This document shows positions 42,983-51,066 of a stretch of DNA of 64,000 bases, in pieces. How positions within the stretch are numbered: position 1 is the stretch's first letter; the number at the start of each line of letters is the position of its first letter. Both the position numbers and the translations under genes were made by a program. The stretch lies in NCBI RefSeq assembly GCF_001514115.1, contig NZ_KQ948467.1, positions 206,545-270,544 on the forward strand, in the 5' to 3' direction. Under the pieces are notes generated by a model. It worked only from the letters and a program-made list of their open reading frames with translations. It made no database searches and had not been told where the DNA came from. Source of the stretch: Streptomyces olivochromogenes. GTDB lineage: Bacteria > Actinomycetota > Actinomycetes > Streptomycetales > Streptomycetaceae.

Positions 42983-44029
42983 ATGGACACCATGCTCGCC
43001 GGACGCTTCCACCTGGACAGCAAGAAGTTCGCCGTGGAGGAGGTCCCCGTCCCCGTGCCCGGCCCGGGCGAGGTCCTCATCGAGGTCAAGGCCGCCGGCG
43101 TCTGCCTCTCGGACGTCCACCTCATCGACGGCTCCCTCGTCCCGTTGTTCGCCACCTCCGACACGGTCACGGTGGGCCACGAGGTCGCCGGTGTGGTCCA
43201 CACTCTCGGCCCCGACCTCAAGCGCGGCCTGACCGTCGGCACCCGCGTCACCCTGGAGGCCGGCAAGACCTGCGGCCAGTGCGCCGGCTGCGTGCGCAGC
43301 CGCCCCTGCACCCAGATGCGCACCGCCGGTATCGACTACGACGGCGGCTGGGCCCAGTACACCGTCGCCCGCGAGGACACCCTCATCCCCATCCCCGACA
43401 ACCTTCCCTTCGACCAGGCCGCGATCATCCCCGACGCGGTCTCGACTCCCTATGCCGCCGTCGTCACCACCGCGGGCGTACGCCCCGCCCAGTCCGTCGG
43501 CGTGTGGGGCGTGGGCGGAGTCGGCGCCCACAACGTCCGCCTTGCCCGCCTGGCCGGCGCCGCACCGATCATCGCCGTCGACCCGCTGCCCAGCGCCCGC
43601 GAACGCGCCCTGGCCTTCGGCGCGGACTTCGCCCTCGACCCGGCTGCCGACGACTTCGCCGACCAGGTCCGCGCGGCCACCGCCGGACGAGGCCTCGACT
43701 TCGCCTTCGACTGCGCCGGCGTGCCGGCGGTCCGCGAGCAGGCCGCCGCCGCACTCGGCCTGGGCGGCTCCCTCATCTTGGTCGGCATCAGCCCCAGGCC
43801 TCTCACCATCACCGAGGGCCTGACCTTCAACTACCTGGGCAAGCAGGTGCGCGGTCACTACGGCGGCAGCCCCGAGTCCGTCACCGAGCTGGTCCGGCTG
43901 GCCGAGGTCGGCCGTCTCGACCTAGCCCCCTCCATCACCGACCACCTCCCGCTCGCCGAGGCCGCCGACGCGGTCAACCGGCTGGAGAACAAGATCGGCG
44001 ACCCTATCCGCCTCATCCTCGTCCCCTGA
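42983..44029 (+). CDS. Zinc-dependent alcohol dehydrogenase (MDR)
   Basis: 348 residues. Catalytic zinc ligands C41 and H66-E67 (GHEVAG). Structural zinc lobe C97, C100, C103, C109, where the last gap is five residues instead of the usual seven. NAD(P) fold GVWGVGGVGAHNVRLARLAG. It oxidises alcohols to aldehydes/ketones. Position 130 bp after the P450 fusion suggests it oxidises the P450's alcohol product. The ribosome site is weak; ATG 42992 is an alternative start. Confidence 0.9.
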   Translation: MDTMLAGRFHLDSKKFAVEEVPVPVPGPGEVLIEVKAAGVCLSDVHLIDGSLVPLFATSDTVTVGHEVAGVVHTLGPDLKRGLTVGTRVTLEAGKTCGQCAGCVRSRPCTQMRTAGIDYDGGWAQYTVAREDTLIPIPDNLPFDQAAIIPDAVSTPYAAVVTTAGVRPAQSVGVWGVGGVGAHNVRLARLAGAAPIIAVDPLPSARERALAFGADFALDPAADDFADQVRAATAGRGLDFAFDCAGVPAVREQAAAALGLGGSLILVGISPRPLTITEGLTFNYLGKQVRGHYGGSPESVTELVRLAEVGRLDLAPSITDHLPLAEAADAVNRLENKIGDPIRLILVP

Positions 44030-44073
44030 CAACCGAACAGAAAGTTCATCAAGACCACCCCGGGCAGGGGTGA

Positions 44074-44109
44074 GTGGGCGCCGGTGCTAGAGGGAGTACC
44101 GGCGCCCAC
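44074..44109 (+). terminator. Strong 15-bp hairpin, twin of the one at 53893
   Basis: GTGGGCGCCGGTGCT (44074-44088) pairs with AGTACCGGCGCCCAC (44095-44109), with one G-T pair. Both arms are identical to those at 53893-53928; only the loop differs. Confidence 0.85.
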
Positions 44110-44348
44110 GGTTTCCCACCATTACCATCCGGGTGTGGCGCATACGGACTCCTGGGCAGGTGAAGTCGGGCAGGGCGGGCCCGGCGACATCTCTGTGTGG
44201 GACGCACCCATGTACTGGCCGCCGCAGGAGGAATGGAACGCGAAGCCTCCTTGCCCGCGTTCAGGTGTACGCCGACAGATGCTGTGTCGTCAGCCAGTCG
44301 AAGCCCAGCAACCTCACGATCGTCTTGGCGGGCCGGGTGAGATGGTGC
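44110..44348. other. Gap between convergent genes
   Basis: No gene supported. VAHTDSWAGEVGQGGPGDIS then VWDAPMYWPPQEEWN (44133-44250) reads like protein but has no ribosome site or family. Confidence 0.35.
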
Positions 44349-46031
44349 TCATACGACCCCGGGAACACCCTCCACGTCCAGCGCTGCCGCGTCCGAGAAG
44401 AGCTCCGGCGCGCCCAGGGCGCACTCCGCCCAGACCGTCTTGCCGTGTCGGGCGTGACGTGTGCCCCAGTGCTCGGTGACTTGGGAGACCAGAAGCAGGC
44501 CGCGGCCGCCCTCGTCGTAGCCCCTGGCGCGGCGCTGGTGCGGGGTGGTGCTGCTGTCGTCGGAGACCTCGCAGAGGAGGGTGTGGTCGTGGATGAGACG
44601 CAGCTGGATGGGGGGTCGGCCGTAGCGGATGGCGTTGGTGACGAGTTCGCTGACGACCAGTTCGGTGGTGAAGTCGAGTTCGTCCAGCCCCCAGGTGGTC
44701 AGCTGCTGGGAGACGTTCGCCCTGGCTCGCGAGACGGCGGCGGGGTCGGCCTCCACGTCCCAGCTGGCGACCTGGCGGCTCCCGAGGGCGTGGGTGCGGG
44801 CCAGGAGCAAGGCGACGTCGTCGTCCGGGCGAGCCGGCAGCAGGGTTTCGAGCACGGTGTCGCAGGCGGACTCCAGGGAGGGAGCGGGCTGGGCGAGGGC
44901 CTGGCGGAGCAGGGTGAGGCCCGTCTCGATGTCGTGGTCGCGGGCTTCGATCAGGCCGTCGGTGTAGAGGGCGAGGAGGCTGCCTTCGGGTAGGTCGATC
45001 TCTGTCGCTTCGAACGGCAGGCCGCCCAGGCCGAGCGGCGGGCCGGGTGGCAGGTCGAGAATGTCGACGGTGCCGTTCCCGTTCACCACGGCAGGCAGCA
45101 CGTGGCCGGCGCGAGCGAGTATGCAGTGGCTGGAGACGGGATCGTACACGGCATACAGGCAGGTGGCCCCGATGTCCCCCACGGATTCGGCGTCCGTCTG
45201 GGCAGAGACTTCGGCGGACAGGCGGATGACGACGTCGTCCAGGTGGGTGAGGAGTTCGTCGGGCGGCAGGTCGATGTCGGCCAGGGTGCGAACGGCGGTG
45301 CGCAGCCGGCCCATGGTGGCGGCGGCGTGGATGCCGTGGCCGACCACGCCGCCCACCACGAGTGCGACCCGGGCACCGGAGAGCGGGATGACGTCGTACC
45401 AGTCGCCGCCCACGCCGAGCTGGGCGGCAGCCGGCAGGTAGCGGCAGGCGACCTCCACGGCGGACTGCACGGGTGTACTGCGCGGGAGCAGACTGCGCTG
45501 GAGGGTGAGGGCGGCGGCGCGCGCGTGCGTGTACCGGCGGGCGTTGTCGATGGCCACCGCCGCCCGGGCCGCGATCTCCTGGGCCAGGAGCAGGTCCTCG
45601 TCCCTGTACGCGTCGGGTTTGTGGTGACGGAAGAACTGAGCGACACCCAGTGTGGTGCCACGGGCGCACAGCGGTATCACCAGCATGGAGGCGGACGCGT
45701 CGAGGCGATGCCGTGAGGGCCGGCCGGTCACCAGGGCGCGAGCCGGTGGTGATCCGTCCGTATACCTGTGGAGCTGCTGTGGTGGAACCGACGACTCCCC
45801 GTAGATCGCTTCCAGGTAGTTTGTCTCCGGGTAACCGTCCGGCACCGACTGCTGGGCGACCCGGCGGACCACGGGTGTGTCCGTCGCAGGGGGCTCGTCG
45901 CCGGAAGACGACTCGAGGAGGTCGACGATGACGGCGTCGGCGAAGCGCTCGGTGGCCAGGTCTGCCAACTCCTGGGCGGTGCGGGCGATGTCCAGGGTCG
46001 TTCCGACGCGTACGCTCGCCTCGTTCACCAC
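44349..46031 (-). CDS. GAF-SpoIIE phosphatase with HATPase domain, copy 3, catalytic Asp replaced
   Basis: About 560 residues. GAF (VRVGTTLDIARTAQELADLA onward), SpoIIE (GVGGDWYDVIPLSGARVALV, then VGGVVGHGIHAAATMGRL, YTDGLIEARDHDIETGLTLL, DDVALLLART), HATPase (SELVTNAIRYGRPPIQLRLI, DEGGRGLLLVSQVTEHWG). The invariant metal-binding GD of GDVVGHG is GG here (codon GGC at 45348-45350), so phosphatase activity is probably lost or weak while the HATPase boxes are intact. Start GTG 46031 or 46028 overlaps the stop of the N-terminal-domain gene; in relatives the two are one protein. Confidence 0.8.
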   Translation of the reverse strand: MVNEASVRVGTTLDIARTAQELADLATERFADAVIVDLLESSSGDEPPATDTPVVRRVAQQSVPDGYPETNYLEAIYGESSVPPQQLHRYTDGSPPARALVTGRPSRHRLDASASMLVIPLCARGTTLGVAQFFRHHKPDAYRDEDLLLAQEIAARAAVAIDNARRYTHARAAALTLQRSLLPRSTPVQSAVEVACRYLPAAAQLGVGGDWYDVIPLSGARVALVVGGVVGHGIHAAATMGRLRTAVRTLADIDLPPDELLTHLDDVVIRLSAEVSAQTDAESVGDIGATCLYAVYDPVSSHCILARAGHVLPAVVNGNGTVDILDLPPGPPLGLGGLPFEATEIDLPEGSLLALYTDGLIEARDHDIETGLTLLRQALAQPAPSLESACDTVLETLLPARPDDDVALLLARTHALGSRQVASWDVEADPAAVSRARANVSQQLTTWGLDELDFTTELVVSELVTNAIRYGRPPIQLRLIHDHTLLCEVSDDSSTTPHQRRARGYDEGGRGLLLVSQVTEHWGTRHARHGKTVWAECALGAPELFSDAAALDVEGVPGVV

Positions 46032-46528
46032 TGAAACAGCCGCCACTGCACCTGGCGATCCCGCTCGTCCTGGAAGGCCAGGACACCCGTCTCCGATGTG
46101 TGGTCCATGTACTCGGTCGCCAGTGCGATCAGCTTGCGCGTCGCCGCGTTGATCGGTTCGGCATCGCTGGTGAGCCGCGACAGCTCTTCGAGAAGCCGGT
46201 CGAGGACGAGGCCCTGCGCGAGCCGGAAGGCCCGCAGCGTCGCTGTGACCGGCTTCCCGCGCTGAGCCAGCCGACGCGCGCGCTCTGCGTCGGCGGCCGG
46301 CGGATTGATCCGTCTTGGCTCGATGTCGTGCTCGATGCCGAAGAGTATGGCGACGACGTGCTCGGCGACGTTCTCCGCCGTCATCTGCGCGATGTCCGGT
46401 TCGTCCCACAGCTCGGGAACCTCGCGCCGCAGACATTGCTTTACGTCGTGGATCAGCTCGTGCGCTCGCGGGCTGAGTTCATGCGCGGCACGGGACAAGA
46501 GACTGTCCGCGGTGAAGTCCACACCCAC
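46025..46528 (-). CDS. Detached N-terminal sensor domain (RsbRD_N-like) of copy 3
   Basis: 167 residues from GTG, all helical: DSLLSRAAHELSPRAHELIH, PDIAQMTAENVAEHVVAILF, VTATLRAFRLAQGLVLDRLL, ATEYMDHTSETGVLAFQDER. This is the RsbRD/PucR-like N-terminal domain normally fused to GAF-SpoIIE. It ends VQWRLFQW-stop, where relatives continue VQWRLSVVNEAS. Two extra T bases near 46036 account for the shift. TGA overlaps the GTG start of the phosphatase part, so re-initiation could still give both halves. Confidence 0.7.
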   Translation of the reverse strand: MGVDFTADSLLSRAAHELSPRAHELIHDVKQCLRREVPELWDEPDIAQMTAENVAEHVVAILFGIEHDIEPRRINPPAADAERARRLAQRGKPVTATLRAFRLAQGLVLDRLLEELSRLTSDAEPINAATRKLIALATEYMDHTSETGVLAFQDERDRQVQWRLFQW

Positions 46529-46577
46529 GACGTCACGCCGCCCTGGTGGCCCGCGGCCTCAGTCGGCCGCATCTGGC

Positions 46578-47213
46578 TCAGCTGTGTCCGGGCAGCGGCC
46601 GCCGGGTCACCTGGTGGGCGTCCTCCGGAGGGACGCCGAGCATGCGCAGGACCATCTCGGCTAGGTCGGAGGCGGCGTCGTCCCCGTCGAGATCGGGGCG
46701 GGCCAGCCGAAGTGCCACGAGGGACATCAGGGTGCCGCCCAAGGCGGACAGGGCGGTGGTCGCGTTGCGGCAGGTGAAGCGGCCCGAGGCGATGCCGTTC
46801 TCCAGGTCGCGCAGGGCTCGCGGGGCGAGGCCCCGGTCGGAGTGGATGTAGGCCAGACCGCGGTCACGCAGGATCCGCATGAGTTCAGGGTGGGAGTCGG
46901 CCATTCGGGCGGTGAGCCGGAAGCCCGCGGCGACGAGTTCGGCCGGGTCGTCGATTCCTTCTACGCGCTCGTCTATGACCTGCCCGAACTCGTCCAGGGC
47001 ATCTGTCACCGCGGCGTCGAACAGCTCCGTCTTGGACTCGAAGTGGTTGTAGAAGGAGCCGAAACCGACGTCCGCGCGCTCGGCGATGGCCTGGATGCTG
47101 GCGCTGGTGTCCCCGGTCTCCGCGAGGATCTGCCGGGCCGCGCGGACGAGCGCCTGGCGGGTCTCGGCGCGGCGTCGCTCGAAGCGGTTCTTGGGCGGGG
47201 CTGACGTCGGCAT
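46578..47213 (-). CDS. TetR-family regulator of the catabolic operon
   Basis: 211 residues. FERRRAETRQALVRAARQIL, then ISIQAIAERADVGFGSFYNH-type HTH (text SASIQAIAERADVGFGSFYN HFESK), and a helical ligand domain. The HTH is unlike those of the tetR pair at 37-39 kb. It is divergent from the extradiol dioxygenase operon across 137 bp of AT-rich DNA, and so is probably its repressor, released by an aromatic substrate or ring-cleavage product. ATG 47213. Confidence 0.9.
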   Translation of the reverse strand: MPTSAPPKNRFERRRAETRQALVRAARQILAETGDTSASIQAIAERADVGFGSFYNHFESKTELFDAAVTDALDEFGQVIDERVEGIDDPAELVAAGFRLTARMADSHPELMRILRDRGLAYIHSDRGLAPRALRDLENGIASGRFTCRNATTALSALGGTLMSLVALRLARPDLDGDDAASDLAEMVLRMLGVPPEDAHQVTRRPLPGHS

Positions 47214-47255
47214 ACGGCGAGTGTAACAACTGCATCGATGAGTCTGCCATTACTG

Positions 47256-47324
47256 ATGAGGTTATCAATTATTTGGGTCCATCCTATTGACGATGGGTAA
47301 CGGCAAAGTTGATGATTTCCTCAT
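47256..47324. promoter_or_regulatory. Operator/promoter region of the catabolic operon
   Basis: ATGAGGTTATCA (47256-47267) and the opposite-strand ATGAGGAAATCA (47313-47324) form a widely spaced inverted pair in AT-rich DNA. Between them TTGACG (47288-47293) and GATGAT (47311-47316) are 17 bp apart, a plausible -35/-10 reading toward the dioxygenase. Confidence 0.5.
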
Positions 47325-47350
47325 TACAGCAGTGTTGCTTGGAGGACACC

Positions 47351-48496
47351 ATGTCCCACACCCCCGTTAACAGGGCCGCTCCCCAGACGCCCCACCAAGA
47401 CCTCCACAGTGAGGAGGGCGCCCTGCGCGGTGAGCATCCGGGACGGTCCCGGAATCCCCTGATCAAGGTGGCCGACCTGGCCTGGCTGGAGTTCGAGAAG
47501 CCCGACCTGGACCAGGCCGAGGTCTTCGCCCGTGACTTCGGCTTCGCGATCGCCGCCCGCACCGAGGGTGAGCTGTGGCTGCGCGGCACCTTCGCCGGCT
47601 CGCCCTGCATGGTGATCCGGCGTGGGCGTACGTCCCGGTTCATCGGGCCGGCGTTCCGCGCGGCCGAACGGGCCGACCTGGACCGGCTGGCCCGCGCCAC
47701 CGGCAGTACCGTCCGGGACATCGGCGTACCGGGCGGTGGGCAGTCGGTCGCCCTGCTCGATCCCTCGGGCCTGCCGGTCCGGGTCGTGCACTGCGCCGAG
47801 CAGCTGCCCGCGTTGCCCGAGCAGGAGCCGCTGATCCTCAACTTCGGTACCGATCACCGTCGTACGAACGCCACCCAGCGTCCGCCCCGTGAGCCGTCCC
47901 GTATCCAGCGGCTGGGCCATGTGGTGCTGGAGACCCGGGTGTTCGCCCGCACTCTGGACTGGTACCTGGACACCCTCGGGATGATCGTGTCCGACTTCCT
48001 GTTCCTGGACGGGCAGCGCGGGCGTGGGCCGACGATGGCGTTCATCCGGTGCGACCAGGGGGGCGTGGCCGTCGATCACCACACGCTGGCCCTGCACCTG
48101 GGGCCAGGAACCGGCTACGTCCACTCGGCCTACCAGGTCACCGACCTCGACGCGATCGCCGCCGGCGGGGAGTACCTGACCGAGCGCGGTTACCAGCGCA
48201 GCTGGGGCATCGGCCGGCACATCCAGGGCAGCCAGCTGTTCGACTACTGGCGCGACCCCGACCACTTCATGCTGGAGCACTTCGCCGACGGCGACCTCTT
48301 CTCCTGCGACCTGGAGCCCGGCTGGGCACCGATGTCGGCGAGCGGCCTGGCCCAGTGGGGACCGCCGGCCACCCGCGACTTCCTGGGCGCCAGCCCTTCC
48401 CCCGCCAAGCTGCGCGAGGTCATGACGGCCCTGCGTGGCGACAACGAACTCGACCCCGCACGCCTGCTGGGCCTGATGAAAGCGATGAGCTCATGA
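47351..48496 (+). CDS. Type I extradiol ring-cleavage dioxygenase (VOC fold)
   Basis: 381 residues with GGAGGAC before ATG. Two VOC modules; metal ligands H190 (RLGHVVLE), H258 (YVHSAYQV) and E309 (DHFMLEHF), with the spacing of BphC/catechol 2,3-dioxygenases. A 45-residue C-terminal extension follows. It would open an aromatic catechol ring next to the hydroxyls using Fe(II) or Mn(II) and O2. ATGA overlap with the FAH-family hydrolase, the usual next enzyme. Confidence 0.9.
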   Translation: MSHTPVNRAAPQTPHQDLHSEEGALRGEHPGRSRNPLIKVADLAWLEFEKPDLDQAEVFARDFGFAIAARTEGELWLRGTFAGSPCMVIRRGRTSRFIGPAFRAAERADLDRLARATGSTVRDIGVPGGGQSVALLDPSGLPVRVVHCAEQLPALPEQEPLILNFGTDHRRTNATQRPPREPSRIQRLGHVVLETRVFARTLDWYLDTLGMIVSDFLFLDGQRGRGPTMAFIRCDQGGVAVDHHTLALHLGPGTGYVHSAYQVTDLDAIAAGGEYLTERGYQRSWGIGRHIQGSQLFDYWRDPDHFMLEHFADGDLFSCDLEPGWAPMSASGLAQWGPPATRDFLGASPSPAKLREVMTALRGDNELDPARLLGLMKAMSS

Positions 48497-49431
48497 GCAC
48501 CAACGTTCTGCGTACCACCGACGGCTGGTGGGTCGTCCGGGACGAACGCGCCGTCCGCGTCGAGACCAAGGCCGTCACCACCGCCGAACTGCTCGCCGAC
48601 CGCGACGCGGTCCGCGAGGCCGCCGCCTCCGCCGAGAGCGGGACGCCCGTCGCCGACCTGGTGGCGCTGCCTCCGGTCACCACCCCGTGCCGGGTGGTCG
48701 CCCAGATGGTCAACTACCGCAGCCATGCCAAGGATTCGGGCTTCACCGGCGACATCCCGCCCACCTTCTTCCGCAAGGCGTCCGGCTCGGTCAGCGGCCC
48801 CCATGACACGATCATCCGCCCCGGGCACGTGAACTTCCTCGACTACGAAGTGGAACTCGGCCTCGTCATGGGCGCGACCCTGCCCGTGGGCACCGTCGTC
48901 GAGGAGCAGGACCTGCCGCGCTACGTCGCCGGCCTCGTCCTGACCAACGACGTCAGCGCCCGCGACGTCCAGCTGACCAAGACCCAGTTCTACGAGAGCA
49001 AGTCCTATCCGACCTTCACGCCGACGGGTCCGTACCTGGCCCTGCTGGAGCCCGAGGACTTCACCCATCTGCTGAACCTGCGGTTGCAGCTGTCGGTCAA
49101 CGGCGTGTCACGCCAGGACCGCACGCTGGCCGACATGATCGTGCGGCCCGCGCAGGCGCTCACCCTGCTCGCCCGCTTCCAGACCCTCGCCCCGGGCGAC
49201 CTGCTGCTGACCGGCACTCCCGGCGGCACGGCCCTGAAGGCCCCGCCCAAGGCGGCCGAGAAGATCGCTGCGCTGCTACCGCCCGCACTGAAGTGGAAGG
49301 CGTTCTTCAAGGGCCAGGCCAAGAACCCCAAGTACCTGCGCAACGGTGACCTCGTCACCGCCACGATCGCCACCCCGGACGGGCGGATCGACCTCGGCGA
49401 GCAGCGGACCCCCATTGCGGACGCATCATGA
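48493..49431 (+). CDS. Fumarylacetoacetate hydrolase-family protein
   Basis: 312 residues. MVNYRSHAKDSGF, FFRKASGSVSGPHDTIIRP, LDYEVELGLVMGATLP (metal ligands E-x-E and later D), DVSARDVQ and TGTPGGTALKAPP form the FAH catalytic fold. Members hydrolyse C-C bonds of ring-cleavage products or act as isomerase/decarboxylases in meta pathways. ATGA overlaps at both ends fix it in the operon. Confidence 0.9.
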   Translation: MSTNVLRTTDGWWVVRDERAVRVETKAVTTAELLADRDAVREAAASAESGTPVADLVALPPVTTPCRVVAQMVNYRSHAKDSGFTGDIPPTFFRKASGSVSGPHDTIIRPGHVNFLDYEVELGLVMGATLPVGTVVEEQDLPRYVAGLVLTNDVSARDVQLTKTQFYESKSYPTFTPTGPYLALLEPEDFTHLLNLRLQLSVNGVSRQDRTLADMIVRPAQALTLLARFQTLAPGDLLLTGTPGGTALKAPPKAAEKIAALLPPALKWKAFFKGQAKNPKYLRNGDLVTATIATPDGRIDLGEQRTPIADAS

Positions 49432-51050
49432 AAGCCGCATCCAGGAGACCGGTGGTGATCATCGGTGCGGGACCCGTCGGGGTCATGGCCGCCCTGCTGC
49501 TCGCCCGGCACGGAGTGCGCAGCTTGGTCCTCGAACGTCACCGGGACATCTACCCCCTGCCGCGTGCCGTCGTCGTGGACGACGAGATCCGCCGGATCCT
49601 GCAGAGCGCCGGTGTCCACGAGGATTTCGCCTCCCTCGCCCGCCCGGCGCCCGGACTGCGGCTGCTGGACGCCGGGCGCCGCGTGATCGCCGAATTCCCG
49701 CGGTCCATGCACGGACACCACGGCTTCCCGCAGACCAGCATGTTCGACCAGCCCGAGCTGGAACGCCTGCTGCGTGACGCCCTGGCGCGCCGCCCGGAGT
49801 GCGAGCTGTGGAGCGGGGTGGAGGTCGTGTCCGTCACCCAGTCCCTCGCACGGGACACCGACGGACCGAACGATCCGACGGGTCCGGTCCGGGTCACCCT
49901 TCGTCGCGACGGCAGCGACGAGGACGAGCACCTGTGGGCCGATGCCGTCCTCGGCTGCGACGGTGCGGGCAGTCTCACCCGTGACGCCATCGGCGCCCTG
50001 TGGGAGGACCTGCACTTCGAGGAGAGCTGGCGGGTCATCGACGTGCGCACCAGCCGCCCTGTGCGCACCTGGGAAGGCGCGGAGCAGATCTGCTCTCCCA
50101 CCCAGCCGGCCACCTTCATGCGCGTCAGCGAGGACCGCTACCGCTGGGAGTTCAGGCTGGCCGACGACCAGAACCTGGACGGCCCGGACGGATGGGAGCG
50201 CCTGCGCGAGCTGGTCGCCCCCTGGGTGGATCTGCCGCCCGACGCCTCGCCGGGCAACGACTTCGAGGTAGTGCGGCAGGCGCAGTACACCTTCCGGGCC
50301 CGCCTCGCCGACCGGTGGCGCAAGGGGCGCGTCTTCCTGCTGGGCGACGCCGCCCATCTCACCCCGCCCTTCGTCGGGCAGGGACTGTGCGCGGGCCTGC
50401 GCGACGCCCAAAACCTCACCTGGAAGCTCGCCCAGGTGCTCCAACGGGGCGCACACGAGGGGCTGCTGGACACCTACGAACGCGAGCGCAAGCCGCACGC
50501 CCGCCATGTGATCCGCGTGGCGGTCGCCGTCGGCTGGGCCATGACCGGCGGACAGGACCGCGGTGCGGCGTTCCGCCGGGCCGTCGTGGGCACGGCCTGT
50601 CGCATCCCCGGTGTGACCGCGGCGGTGGGCCGTGACCTCAGTCCCGCCCTGACCGCCGGTCCACTCGTACGGCGCCGCCCCAGGCTGACCGGCCGCGTGC
50701 TGGCCGGCACCTTCTGCCCGCAGCCTTGGGTACGGCACGAGGGCAGGCGAGTGCGCCTCGACGACGTCCTCGGGGACTCCTTCGCCGTCCTGACCGCTGT
50801 GCGGCCCACGGCGCAGATGACGGCCGTGGCCACGGCACTCGGTGTCCCGACGATCCGCGTCGACGATCTGGGCGACGACGGCACCCTGGCCGGCTGGCTG
50901 GGCCGCGGTCGTGCCGACGCCGTCCTGCTGCGCCCCGACCGCGTCGTGATGGACACCGTCCCGGCCGGCACCGACGACTTCACGGACACCGTCGCCTGGG
51001 CCCCGCTGCTGCACACGGCCCGCCATACCGCCGACGCCCGGCCCGCCTGA
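49428..51050 (+). CDS. FAD-dependent aromatic hydroxylase (MhpA-like)
   Basis: 540 residues. FAD fold VVIIGAGPVGVMAALLLARH, DG motif GCDGAGSLTRDAIG, GD motif LLGDAAHLTPPFVGQGLCAG, then a C-terminal thioredoxin-like domain, as in 3-(3-hydroxyphenyl)propionate and phenol hydroxylases. It would add the second ring hydroxyl before extradiol cleavage. It overlaps the FAH gene by ATGA. Confidence 0.9.
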   Translation: MKAASRRPVVIIGAGPVGVMAALLLARHGVRSLVLERHRDIYPLPRAVVVDDEIRRILQSAGVHEDFASLARPAPGLRLLDAGRRVIAEFPRSMHGHHGFPQTSMFDQPELERLLRDALARRPECELWSGVEVVSVTQSLARDTDGPNDPTGPVRVTLRRDGSDEDEHLWADAVLGCDGAGSLTRDAIGALWEDLHFEESWRVIDVRTSRPVRTWEGAEQICSPTQPATFMRVSEDRYRWEFRLADDQNLDGPDGWERLRELVAPWVDLPPDASPGNDFEVVRQAQYTFRARLADRWRKGRVFLLGDAAHLTPPFVGQGLCAGLRDAQNLTWKLAQVLQRGAHEGLLDTYERERKPHARHVIRVAVAVGWAMTGGQDRGAAFRRAVVGTACRIPGVTAAVGRDLSPALTAGPLVRRRPRLTGRVLAGTFCPQPWVRHEGRRVRLDDVLGDSFAVLTAVRPTAQMTAVATALGVPTIRVDDLGDDGTLAGWLGRGRADAVLLRPDRVVMDTVPAGTDDFTDTVAWAPLLHTARHTADARPA

Positions 51051-51066
51051 CGAGGAGCTCCAGACC

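Noticed and set aside
47205..47219. CCATACG-like half-site at the start of the third tetR gene
   Set aside because: Only one half (CGTATGC on the minus strand) fits and the other half is unrelated; this TetR's recognition helix also differs.
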